The notes under the pieces are model-generated. The model worked only from the letters and a program-made list of their open reading frames with translations, did no database searches and was not told where the DNA came from. Of a DNA stretch of 64,000 bases, positions 34,248 to 45,229 are shown piece by piece (within the stretch, counting starts at the first letter, position 1; each line of letters starts with the position of its first letter). This DNA is from Ceratopteris richardii (Eukaryota; Streptophyta; Polypodiopsida; Polypodiales; Pteridaceae). A program made the position numbers and the translations under genes. Location: assembly GCA_020310875.1 (NCBI GenBank), contig CM035412.1, forward strand, positions 135,508,868 through 135,572,867, written 5' to 3'.

Positions 34248-36842
34248 CTATCATGGGAGTCGGTAAGATCATTTTGACTACTACTGATGGTAGTTCTTTC
34301 ACTTTGTCAAATGATTTATTTGTTCCAGGGATCAAGAAGAATATGTTATCAGTTTTGGCTTTACCCAAGATTGTCTTGGTTTTGAAATTTGTTGATGACA
34401 AATGTACAGTTCATGATCTGTCAAACGGCCATGTGATTATTGCTTCTGGCATTTTATCTCATGGGTTGTATAAGCTCATAGGTTATGAAAATTTTGTGAT
34501 TGATTTAGCATGTGTAGTACATGATTCTCAGGCTATGTCAGATGCAAAGCTTTGGCATGCATGCTTTGGTCATCTGAATTTTACTAATTTGCTATGCCTA
34601 CAAAAATCTGAAATGGTGTCCTCTTTGCCCAAACTTGAGGCACCCGATAACCATGTATGTGAAGGCTGTATTTTGGGCAAATGCAGCATTCCTCATTTCC
34701 AAAAGATGGTTCAGTTCGAGCTATGCAAAAATTGCAGCTTGTTCATAGTGATGTCTGTGGTCCTATGCACACTCCCTCTTTTGGAAATTATCTTTACTTT
34801 GTGACTTTCATTGATGATTTTTCCAAGCATGCATGGGTATATCCATTGAAAGCAAATTTTGAAGTGTTCATGTGCTTCAAACAGTTTTTGGTTTTGGCTA
34901 AAAATATGTCAGCATGTAAAATGGGCACCATCCATTCTGATTGAGGGGAGGAATATATGTCTTCTGATTCTAATGCATTTTTGGCTTGTGGGATAAAACA
35001 TCAGTGTATAGTGCCATATATACCTCAACAAAATGGAGTTGTTGAATGGAAGAATAGGTCACTCATGGAGATGGCGAGGTGTATGGTCAAGAGTCAGGCT
35101 TTACCACATAATTTTTGGCTTGAGGTTGTTATGTGTGCAACATATGTACTTAATAGGTGTCCCACTAAAGCGTTGCAGTCTATCACTCTATATGAGGCTT
35201 GGCATGGTCACAAGTTAGATGGACCTCTATCATATCATACTCGGTCAAGCTCTCATAGTGCCTTTTTTGCATCAGATTGCTATGCTATGGCTGTGTCTAG
35301 TCTCTGTGATGAGAATGAGCCTGCTTTGTTTGATGAAGCACAAAAGTCAAATCGGATGGTTGCTATGCAGTGTGAATATGATGTTATAATGAAGAATGGT
35401 ACTTGGTCTTTATATGACTTGCCTCTGGCAAGAAGGTTATTGGCACTAAGTGGGTTTACAAGTTGAAGCATAAGCCTGATGGAATAGTTGATAGGTATAA
35501 GGCTAGGCTTGTTGCAAAGGGTTATGCAAAGGAAAGAGGCATTGATTTTGATGAGACCTTTGCACCTACATGCCATATGACTATTGTTCGTAGCATATGT
35601 GCACTTGTAGCTCATCATGGTTGGAATGTACATCAGTTGGACATTAAAGCATTTTTGAATGGTGAGTTGCATGAAGAAGTGTATGTTTTTTAGCCTCATG
35701 GATTTGTGCAAAAAGGGCATGAAAACAAGGTGTGCAGGTTAAGAAAGGATTTATATGGTTTGAAACAAGGATCATGTGGTTGGTATGAAAAGATACATGC
35801 CTATCTAATTGCACATGGTTTTGAGAATAGTCCAACTAAAAGCACCTTATATGTTAAGGATGCTAATGATGTACTTCTAATCATTGTGGTGTACGTTGAT
35901 GACATGCTGCTCACTGGTCCTCATGAGGCACATATTGCTGATTTTAAGGTTGATTTGCATGCCTAATTAAAGATGTCTGATTTGGGGCATTTGCATCATT
36001 ATTTGGGCATTCAATTTATGCATGTTGATGGTGGAATGGCTTTGTGTCAAATGAAACATATTGACACATTATTGAAGTGTTTTGGCCTTGAAGACTATAA
36101 ACTTATTGCCACTCTATGGAGACAGGTTTATGATTGAGTCTTCATGATGTTGGAGATGCACTTGATGTTGTTGTCTACTAGCAAGCTATTGGATGCTTGA
36201 TTTACTTATGTGTTACTCGATGGGATATTCGGTTTGTTGTCTCACAGATGAGCAGGTTTATGCATTGCCCATGTGTCAAGCATTGGCAGGCAGTTAAGCA
36301 CATCTTTCACTACTTGAGTGGTACCCAGCTACTTGGGTTGTTTTATCCCAAGGGGGGGATCCCTATCGCCAGATTTGCATGCTCTTTCTAACTCTAATTG
36401 GGCTGGTTGCTATGACACTTGTGTGTCCACTAGTGGTTTTTGCTTCATGCTTGGTAGCTCATGCATATCTTGGCTAAGCATGAAGTAGCCTACTATGGCC
36501 ACTTCCAGTTGTGAGTCTGAGTATAGGGCAGATTCACAGTGATTGTTAAGTGTGTGTGGCTTAGACGCCTTATAGCTGATTTGGGTGTTGGTCAGTCTTC
36601 TGCCACCACCATCTTCACTAACAGTCAGAGCACATTGACAGTTGCGAGGAACCCTGTGCTCCATGCTTGCACTAAGCACATGAGGTGCATTATCATTATG
36701 TCAGGGAGAGGTTCTCTACTGGAGAGATCAGCTTGGCATATGTGCCCATGCAGGAGAACATTGCAGACCTTTTGACAAAGGCTCTACCTCGGGAGAAGTT
36801 TGAAGCTTTCGGCAAAGCTTTGGGCTTACTTCCTTTTGTGGA
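34248..36842 (+). pseudogene. pol: Element I pol: part protease, integrase, RT, RNase H
   Basis: Begins at the protease C-terminal part (MGVGKIILTTTDGSSFTLSNDLFVPGIKKN), then LWHACFGHLNF, CEGCILGK, VHSDVCGPMHTPSFGNYLYFVTFIDDFSKHAW, a TGA in the second catalytic Asp region (HSD-GEEYMSS), QQNGVVEWKNR (the Arg after the Glu is Trp), LNRCPTKALQS. At about 35205-35215 YEAWHGHK jumps to LDGPLSYHT, a deletion of about 480 bp against J. RT: DRYKARLVAKGYAKERGIDFDETFAP, QLDIKAFLNGELHEEV with a one-residue loss, YVDDMLLTG near 35895. RNase H from 36190. Several stops. Confidence 0.9.
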
Positions 36843-36906
36843 TTGATTGTGCATAGCTTGGAACTTCCTTATACATGAGTTCCAACTCCTTTTTCACTGC
36901 ATCACT

Positions 36907-36919
36907 CCTAGGGGGGATT
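36907..36919 (+). other. Polypurine tract of element I
   Basis: cctaggggggatt before the LTR start TGTTGACATAT; J has cccagggggga(tt) at the same place. Confidence 0.8.
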
Positions 36920-37149
36920 TGTTGACATATTTAGGTAGTGATGTGTGTGAACGCACTAGGACTATCGGGGCACTTTTTTCCCTCTTTAGGAGGTTTTTTT
37001 CCCCTAGCTTGAATGTAGGCATATATCCCTAGGGTTAATTATCTTTGTACGTTATTGTGGTTGTACAAATCAGTATTGTGTGTTGTGCTCCAAGCTTCTT
37101 CTTCTTCCTTGTGTTGTTCGCGTGCTTCGGCAAACATCTAACTCCAACA
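36920..37149 (+). repeat. 3' LTR of element I
   Basis: 230 bp, TGTTGACATATTTAGG...CTCCAACA. Same family as 43599-43828, 48314-48543, 50921-51150 (minus) and 63454-63634. Confidence 0.93.
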
Positions 37150-37407
37150 ATTAGTTGATCAAAATTAGGAAGAGAGTCCTTTACATACATTGAAGTTATG
37201 AAGGCCCTGCATTTTTCATCATCCCTAAGTCCATTTAGGGTGTGAGCTACAAGATCGTCTTCATCTAGGGCACAACCGATTGACCCTAGTGCATATGAAA
37301 GCTCTTTAACCTTTAATATGTAATCATTAGCACCTTGTGAGGGGCATTTCCTGCAGTTATTTAGTTCATTCTTGGGTTGAATTTTTCTAGCTTTTGTGGA
37401 AGTGGAG
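37150..37407 (-). pseudogene. G-family gag fragment
   Basis: Minus-strand reading HKHSTSTKARKIQPKNELN...LKVKELSYALGSIGCALDEDDLVAHTLNGLRDDEK...SMYVKDSLPNFDQLI, a copia gag mid-section like that of G at 24725-24960. It is bounded by the end of the I LTR and the start of the K LTR, so both borders are insertion or recombination points. Confidence 0.82.
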
Positions 37408-38462
37408 TGTTTGTGCAAATGAGTCCAAGCCTACATACTTGGACAATTAGCATTCACTTCATAAAGTCACATATGACTATTCTCTTATAAAAAGCATTTA
37501 CTTTAATCCTTGTAAAAGTGCATATGTTATAGCACTTGCTCTCACATGGAATTAAGAGGAATCAAATCATGAAGTATTTGGCAGATGATTGATGGGAAAG
37601 AAAGTCCTAAACTTTAAGATTCACTTTATGGTAAGAGTTTGAATTTGAATTCAAAAAGTGGCTCTAACTCTAGCTATAAAAGATGGATCAGAATCTCGCG
37701 TCAAGTGAGCCCGATTTGAAGATCATTTGAGAGGCATTTTTAGTGCTTAGTGAGATCATTCTATAGATCCATCACTAACCTCACATTGTGCAATTATACA
37801 TTGCCAATGTCATTGTAATTCTATGTGATTTAATACATATACATCAATGATCACATCTCTACTTCACTTCTCTATCATGTTCAACTCAGAACACTGAACT
37901 TCTCAGACTTGGTTCTCAGTGCATACTTGATCATTTGATGTGATTTAAGTTAATATAGATTTCCTATACTATCTATTTTCTTCTTACAAAGTTTCATTGT
38001 CATTGCTTTAGTCAATCTTGAGATATCTTCAAAACTCTACTCATTGGTATGCATACTATTGGAGCCCAAAATTGTCGGGATGTACCCCTAAGTTGTTAAG
38101 CATAACTCTCTAAGTACACTTGATCATTTCAAGTGAAATAACTTTTGATTGGTAGCTATCTAAGTTAACGTGATACTCCCAAAAGGAATTTGATCAATTG
38201 CTAGCAGGTAAAGAGTATTGTTCAATTTACTAAGGAGGTGTAGTGACCAAAATAGTAAGTTTTCTTCACTATGAATATTCCAAGTCATCTATTTTGGTCC
38301 ATTGATTAGAGGATCATACTCCAAGCACTTAGGTGATTATTTGTGGATTCTGGGAACCTCAAGAGGTATACTTTACACTTCTCAACTTGTTCTTGGCTGG
38401 TGTGAAGTGGGGATTTGCAGCACCATCTCATTTCCAAAATCCATCCACCAGCTCCTCCAACA
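37408..38462 (+). repeat. 5' LTR of element K
   Basis: TGTTTGTGCAAATGAG...CTCCAACA, 1055 bp; aligned with 42515-43068 over its first ~550 bases. TATA box TATAAAAG at 37675-37682. Confidence 0.9.
37675..37682 (+). promoter_or_regulatory. Probable TATA box of the K LTR
   Basis: TATAAAAG in ctagctataaaagatgga; identical in the 3' LTR copy near 42782-42789. Confidence 0.55.
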
Positions 38463-38463
38463 G

Positions 38464-38475
38464 TGGTATCAGAGC
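38464..38475 (+). other. Primer-binding site of element K
   Basis: TGGTATCAGAGC one base after the LTR. Confidence 0.92.
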
Positions 38476-38489
38476 AACATTAAGGTAAA

Positions 38490-41400
38490 ATGGGAGATGG
38501 ATTTCCATCATTCATTGAAAAATTGGATAGTGGAAATTATTGAGCATGGTCTCTAAGGATGAAGACTTACCTCCAAGGAAGAATCCTGTATGGATACATC
38601 TCTGGAGATGAAGAAATGCCAACATTCATAAGCAAACAACCTACAAGAGAGGAGCAAGAAAGACTAGCAACATGGTGTGCAAAGGATGCTCTAGCCAGGT
38701 CTTATGTACTTAACTCAATATCTGATTTCTTATTACCTCACATTACAAATTGCAAGACCTCCCAAGAGACTTGGGAAGTACTCTCTTCATACTTCTCATC
38801 AAATACAAGGGCTAGGAAGCTAAAGCTGATGATAAATGGGAGCCTTTTACCATAGCAATGGACCTATATATGGACATCCAGATACCTGACCTCAACACAT
38901 TGATGGGGCAACTCTTCACACATGAGACAAAGCTCAACAAGAATGGAGATATTTCTAGAGGCGATCAATCTTTTGCCCTTTACATAGATATCAATAAGAT
39001 TAAAGATAAAGGCAAAGGTAAAAAGAATGAAGAAGAGGCAAGTACCTCTCAGGTGAATTTCACACATAGAGGAAGAGGTACTAGAGGAAGGGTCAAAGGA
39101 GGAAAGCAATGTAGGGGGAGAACATACAACTCTTCACCTTGAAACATTTGTGGCTTGACAAATCATACCAGAGATGAGTGCTTTAAGAACACAAAGAATC
39201 AGAGAGGAAACGCCTTCCATAGAGGAGGCTATGGACAATCCAGAAGCAGGTTCAATAATGGAGGAAGCAACTACGATCACAATTACAACCAAGGCAGCAA
39301 CAACAACAACTATCAAGGAGGCTTCAGAGGTAGAAGAGACTACAGCAACTATACAGATGATCAAGAAGATTCTATACTACTCATGAATATGACAGCCAAG
39401 CAAGGTAAAGATGATGAGTACCTATTCTATATTGATTCTGGTTGTTCCAATCATGTGGTTGCAAATGTGGCATTGTTATCTGATCTTGAAGAACCTAAAG
39501 GAAAGCATGAAGTCGAGACAGGTGATGACACTAGGCACTCTGTTAACAAGATTGGAAATGTTAAAACATCTGATGGTAACATGAACCTCTTAACTAAAGT
39601 ATTATATGTGCCAACAATAACAAAAAACCTAATAAGTGTTGGGCAAATTGTTGAGAAGGGCTTACAAGTTAGATTCACAAGGCATGGAGCATATGTGGAG
39701 GACCCTCAACAAGGCTTCAAAAGGATTGCAAGAGGTGAGAAATCTGGTGGACGTTTTACATTTGAAGTTGAAGATACAAGGAATATTCCTCTCTTCAATT
39801 ACAAAGATCAAAATCTATCTGAATTAGAGATATGGCACAAGAGTCATGTAGGTGAAAGCACACTAAAGCAAATATGCAAGGATCAGAGTGTGCTTGGCAT
39901 TACAAATGTGTCCAAGCAACACATGATTTACAAATGTGAAGCATGCCAATTTGGGAAATCACACAAGCAACCATTCAACAGAAGAGGATACATGTATGAA
40001 GACTACTTGGAGCTTGTACACACGGATGTGTGGGATCCTAGCAGAGAGCCATCAATCTCACGGTCAAGGTATTATGTTTCATTCATAGATGACTATAGTA
40101 CATGGACAATACTTTACTTTATGAAGCATAAAGATGAAGTCTTCACTTGTTTCAGTAAGTATTTGGCATTGCTTGAGAATTAAACAGGTAGAAGCTTGAA
40201 AAGGCTCAGATCTGATGGAGGTGGTGAGTATTTCTCCCATGAATTTGACTCATTCTTACAGGACAAAGGCATGAAGAGAGAGATTACAACAAGGTACACT
40301 CTTGAACAAAATGGAGTGGTAGAGAGAAGAAACAGACTAATAGTAGAGGTTGTAAGATCAATGTTGAATGAAAATAAACTTGCAAATTATTTATGGGCAG
40401 AGGTTATTTCCATTGCCACATACCTAATTAATAGGCTTCCATCCAAGTCCCTTGATGGAATGACACCTTATGAGGCATGGAATGGAAGGAGACCTTCCCT
40501 ATATCATTGTAAAATCTTTGGGAGCATTGCTTATGCATATATACCCTCACAGATTAGAGGAAAGCTTTATCCAAAGGCTGAAAGATGCATATTCATTGGC
40601 TATGACCAAAATCAGAAAGGATATAGGTTTTATAATCCCACTAACAAACTATTTAGAGTTAGTAGGGATGTGGTTTTTGATGAAAATAACTCTTGGTTTG
40701 AAGATGATTGCAAGAAAATAAAGCTACCCTATGCTTGGAAAATTATTTTCCAAGTGTGGCTCAAGAAGAACCACAAATATCAAAAGATGTCAACTCAGAA
40801 GATGAAGAACAGATTGATTTCAAAGAAGTCCAAGGGCAAGACAAAATTCAAACAATTGGAAGACATTCCAGAGTCATTCTAGAGCAAGAAAACCATAAGG
40901 TATGGCTATGACACATCACTAGTCACCAAGCATTCTATATACATGGCTAAAGATATGTCAGCAGAGCCTTCTTCATTTGAAGAATCCAATAAGAAGGAAG
41001 AATGGAGAGAAGCTATGCAGGAAGAAATTGAAGCACTTCAAGAGAACAACACTTGGGATTTGATTCCCAAGAAACCATGCATGAAAACAGGATCCAGATG
41101 GATTTACAAAGTAAAGAAGAATTCAGACGGTTCAATCAACAGGTATAAAGCAAGGCAACTAGCAAAGGGGTTTGCTCAAACCCATGGAGTGGATTATGAG
41201 GAGACCTTCTCACCTATGGCTAAGATGCCAACAATCAGAGTTTTTAGTAAGTATTACTGCTTCAAAGAATTGGAACTTGTATTAGTTAGATGTTAAAAAT
41301 GCATTCCTTAATGGATGGATCTCTAAAGAGGTCTACATGGTTCAATGGCCAGGATATGAAGACAAGGACAGACCTTATTTTGTGTGTAAATTGAGGAAGG

Positions 41401-42500
41401 CATTGTATGGATTAAAGCAAGCTCCTAGAGCTTGGAACCATAGGCTTGTCACATACTTGCAAGACCAAGGCTTTGTTATAAGCAAAGAAGATTCTTCATT
41501 ATTTGTTAAGAAAACTAATTCAGAGATTATCCACCTATGTGTTTATGTGGATGACATTATCCTTACAAGAGATGATGCCAATGGCATCAAGAAGATCAAA
41601 GCTCAGATGAAGGAAGAATTCAATATCAATGATCTTGGATTGCTTACATATTTTCTTGGCTTAGAAATTGTGTATTCAAAATCGGGTGTTTTTATTACCC
41701 AAAGAAAGTATATTCATGATATGCTTGTTAATTTCAAGATGGAGAATGCGAAAATTACAGGTACAGCTATGGAATTGAATCACAAACATAGGTCTCATGA
41801 GGGAGAACTACTTGAAGACATTACAGAATATCAAAGGCTTGTTGGGAGTCTCAATTATGCACCCTAATAAGAGTGGACATATGCTATGGAGTAAGTACAT
41901 TAAGTCAATTTATGCATACACCAAGAAAACCTCACATGGAAGCTGCCAAGAGGATCTTAAAATATCTAAAGGGTACCATAAATGAAGGGCTATTTTATCC
42001 ATTCACATCTGACTTGGATATCAAGCTATATTCTGATGCAGATTGGACTGGCTCAAAAGATGATAGGAGGAGCACTTGTAGCTACTTATCTTTTGCATGT
42101 TCGAAGTTGATTTCATGGTCATCAAAGAAACAACCAACTATGGCATTATCATCAAGTGAAGCTGAATATAGAGGCTTAGAAAATGCAGCACAAGAAGCAA
42201 TGTGGTTAAAGTTACTCTACTCAGCATTGGGGATACATACGTACTCCAATGATCTTTGGAGATAACACTACCTGACTTCATTTGGCTGCTAATCTTGTAT
42301 ATCATGCAAGGACTAATCACATTGAAGTACATTATCATTATGTGAGATAGAAGCTACTTAGCAAGGACATACAATTGTCCTATATATCAACCAATTTGCA
42401 ATGTGCAGATATGCTAACCAAATCTTTGGATGGAACTAAGATGAACACATTCAAGTTGATGATTGGATTGCAGGAAATCAAGGAAGACCAAGCATGATAG
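38490..42500 (+). pseudogene. gag-pol: Element K gag-pol (broken)
   Basis: ATG at 38490 (MGDGFPSFIEKLDSGNY), TGA at codon 18 (38541-38543). Gag keeps SISDFLLPHITNCKTSQETWEVL; an internal deletion after TRARKLKLM joins to INGSLLP, then TAG at 38853 and a frame change. The knuckle's first Cys is a TGA (39140-39142), leaving NICGLTNHTRDEC. Protease YIDSGCSNHVV near 39430; LEIWHKSHVGE; CEACQFGK; HTDVW; TAA at 40181-40183; SDGGGEYFSHEF and NGVVERRN keep the integrase acids. RT from 40990 with a frameshift near 41240-41290; YVDDIIL near 41543; TAA TAA after LNYAP near 41866; RNase H SDADWTGSKDDRRS near 42035; a frameshift near 42240. Confidence 0.92.
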
Positions 42501-42501
42501 G

Positions 42502-42514
42502 CTTGACGGGGAGC
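42502..42514 (+). other. Polypurine tract of element K
   Basis: cttgacggggagc before the 3' LTR. Confidence 0.75.
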
Positions 42515-43068
42515 TATTGGTGCAAACGAGTCCAAGCCTACATACTTGGACAATCAGCATTCACTTCATAAAGTCACAAATGACTTTTCTCTTGTAAAAA
42601 GCATTTACTTTTATGCTTGTAAAAGTGCATATGTTATAGCACTTACTCTCACATGGAATTAGGAGGAATCAAATCATGAATTATTTGATACGTGATTGAT
42701 GGGAAATCGAGTCCTAAAGTTTAGGATTCACTTTATGGTAAGATTTTGAATTTGAATTCACATAGTGGCTCCAACTCTAGCTATAAAAGATGGATCAAAA
42801 TCTCGCGTTAAGTGAGCCCAACTTGAAGATCATTTGAGAGGGATTTTCAGTGCTTAATGAGCTCATTCTATAGCTCCATCACTACCCTCACATTATGCAA
42901 TTATACATTTCCAATGTCATTGTAATTCTATGTGATTTAATACATATACATTGATCACATCTCTACTTCACTTCTTTGTCATGTTCAACTCAAAATGAAC
43001 TTCTTAGACTTGGTTCTCAGTGCATACTTGATCATTTGATGTGATTTAATTTGGTATGGATTCAGCAT
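42515..43068 (+). repeat. 3' LTR of element K, 3'-truncated
   Basis: TATTGGTGCAAACGAG... (TG end mutated to TA). It matches the 5' LTR to about 43055-43068 (tgtgatttaa...gatt), then diverges; about 500 bases of the LTR are missing. Confidence 0.85.
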
Positions 43069-43598
43069 ACAAGCTTTTAACTAAAACTAGACTTAGAGAG
43101 CTTTCCAATGAGACTAAAATAACACCATTTGGATACTAGATGATGCCTTAACCAACTGAATCAAAATAGACAACTTGATCTCTTCACATAGTAGTAGCTA
43201 ACTACATACACACTATTCTAGACATTTCCCTGACAATGTGTAGGCATTAATCTCAAGATTTATACTAATTAAAGTAAAACATAAGCTTTTCAACAAGACA
43301 AAAAAGATTGCAAATGAATTCAGGATGAAGGGGAAACAACAATTACAAGATCAGGGGGCTGCTAAGATCATATAGAGAGATAGAGTATATAAAAGTGAAA
43401 TCTCTGCAAAATATATAAAGAATTGCTAGTAGGGTGTGTGCTTAAGCAAGGGGGCAGCTTGGGCACATATTTCCATGTCTCTAAGTCATAATACAATTCA
43501 TTAGAGGCTAAAGATCACATGCAAACCTCTTTAACCAATCAAAAGCATATACATGTCAAAAAGTGAGGTTCAATCACATCAAGAGGTGACCTAAATCT
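43069..43598. other. Unclassified, no gene seen
   Basis: About 530 bp of AT-rich DNA between the truncated K LTR and element J. I see no copia or gypsy motif, no LTR match and no convincing ORF. Its continuation past J begins at 48544. Confidence 0.5.
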
Positions 43599-43828
43599 TG
43601 TTGATATATTTAGGTAGTGATGTGTGTGAACACACTAGGACCGTCGGGGCACTTTTTTCCCTCTTTAGGAGGTTTTTTTCCCCCGGCTTGTATATATGCC
43701 TATTGCCCTAATGGGCTACTTATCTATGTACATTCTCTAGTAATACATTCAGTATTGTGTGTTGTGCTCCAAGCTTCTTCTCCTTCCTTGTGCTGTTTGC
43801 GTGCATCCGCAGACATCTATCTCCAATA
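43599..43828 (+). repeat. 5' LTR of element J
   Basis: 230 bp, TGTTGATATATTTAGG...CTCCAATA (CA end mutated to TA). Confidence 0.95.
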
Positions 43829-43830
43829 AT

Positions 43831-43842
43831 TGGTATCAGAGC
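43831..43842 (+). other. Primer-binding site of element J
   Basis: TGGTATCAGAGC two bases after the LTR. Confidence 0.93.
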
Positions 43843-44182
43843 ACGTCGTCGCTTCATCTAGGGTGCCGTCGACACTCCTCCGGTTGCAGTCTCAGAATTG
43901 CACAAATTTTGGTAAGCATACTCAACATGTTTTCGAGATCAAAACAGCTTCATATGTGGTGTCGAGATCACGATCTGAGCTTGTTTTGGCCTCCGAACAC
44001 ACTATCACAGTGCTTGTGCAGGCTATTTCGTCTTTTTGTGCCAAAGGTATATACCAGTTTCTGTTCACCACTATAAGCATCTCGAAGTCTGCTACAGGTC
44101 TAGCAGAATTTGTCTGGGCAGTTATGTTCAACTTTTTGAAATACAATCAATTTTTTGCATCAAGGTATTTTATTCACTGGCC

Positions 44183-45229
44183 ATGGTTGAAAGTATTGAT
44201 GTATTTCGTATGTTGGTTGTTGAGGATAAGTTGGATTGTACCAACTACCCGTTATGGGCTTATATGATGTGACATGTATTGGTTGCAAAAGGACTATGGA
44301 ACATTGTGCAGGGTATTGAAAAACATCCTATCACACCTGCAACTATTACAACTACAGGTATAGAAGCTGAGGCAGAAGGTGTCGAAGATGATGATATTCT
44401 GCATATTCATGTTCCTGCTATAGTTTCTACTGCACCTACTATAGAGCAAATTTGTTGGGATGGCACAGATGCCCAGGTACATGCATTGATAGCTTTGTCT
44501 GTCAAACATGCCATTATTCCTCACATTCGATCTTGTAGAATAGCTAAGGATGCTTGGGATACACTTACCACATTGTACCAAGCTAGGAATGAGGCTCGTA
44601 TTGCTTACCTCCAAAAACAATTGGAGAGTGAGCACATGAATGAAGGTGATTCTATGGACAGTTTTCTAACAAAGATCAAAGACTTGAAGGAATAGTTGAT
44701 TTTTGTTGATGAGGTTATACCAGATAGCTCACTTGTGCAGACCATTCTGAATGGTCTTCTTGATTCATATCAGAGTTTTGCTTCTACTCTTCGGTTCATG
44801 ATGAAAGGCGATCCAAATGCCTTGTCATTTGAGAAGTTAGTCTCAATTCTGTTGCAGGAAGATCAGTCCAGGCAGAACAGGTCCATTACGCATGTTGCAG
44901 ATCAAGCTTTCCTGGCTAGTCAGAAGGGCAAAGGAAAATGGAGCTCTTCAATTAATAAGCAGAAATCTGCAAATGCTGCACATTCGAAGGAAGATAAAGA
45001 TGAGAAGAAATCAAAAAAGCAGAAATTGTTTTGCAAGTACTGTGAAAAGAATGATCATGTCATAAAGAACTATCCAAAATTGGCTGCTAAAGAGGCAAAG
45101 AAGAAAGAGGTTCGAATGGTTGTTGCAGAGGCCTTTACACCAAAAATAGAGTCTGCTAATCTTGTGCACGAAGAAGAATGGGTGTTTACTATTGTCTGCA
45201 ATTTTGACCCATCTTCTCATGAACAGTGA
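44183..45229 (+). pseudogene. gag: Element J gag
   Basis: ATG at 44183 (MVESIDVFRMLVVEDKLDCTNYPLWAYMM). It opens like a copia gag; the first break is a TGA right after YMM (44270-44272). Then VAKGLWNIVQG, ALIALSVKHAIIPHIRSCRIAKDAWDTLTTLYQARNEARIAYLQKQLES, a TAG near 44693, then the gag C-terminal half and a knuckle CKYCEKNDHVIKNYP in which the final Cys is Tyr (near 45030-45075). TGA at 45227-45229 separates gag from protease. The frame is otherwise continuous, so point mutations rather than indels dominate. The 340-bp leader before the ATG is also present in O. Confidence 0.88.

Larger units (their letters stand above)
34244..37149 (+). mobile_element. 5'-truncated Ty1-copia element I
   Basis: Starts in mid-protease domain and runs to a PPT and a 230-bp 3' LTR of the family shared with J, M and O. 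No 5' LTR, PBS or gag. Confidence 0.88.
37408..43068 (+). mobile_element. Ty1-copia element K (3' LTR truncated)
   Basis: Plus-strand element related to D and F: 1055-bp 5' LTR, PBS, gag-pol, PPT and the first ~550 bases of the 3' LTR. Homology between the LTRs ends near 43060, and no second target-duplication copy can be read (left flank tggag). Confidence 0.88.

Noticed and set aside
43830..44267. 145-codon ORF in the J leader
   Set aside because: Overlaps the PBS and the real gag start in a different frame; the O leader lacks the equivalent open frame.
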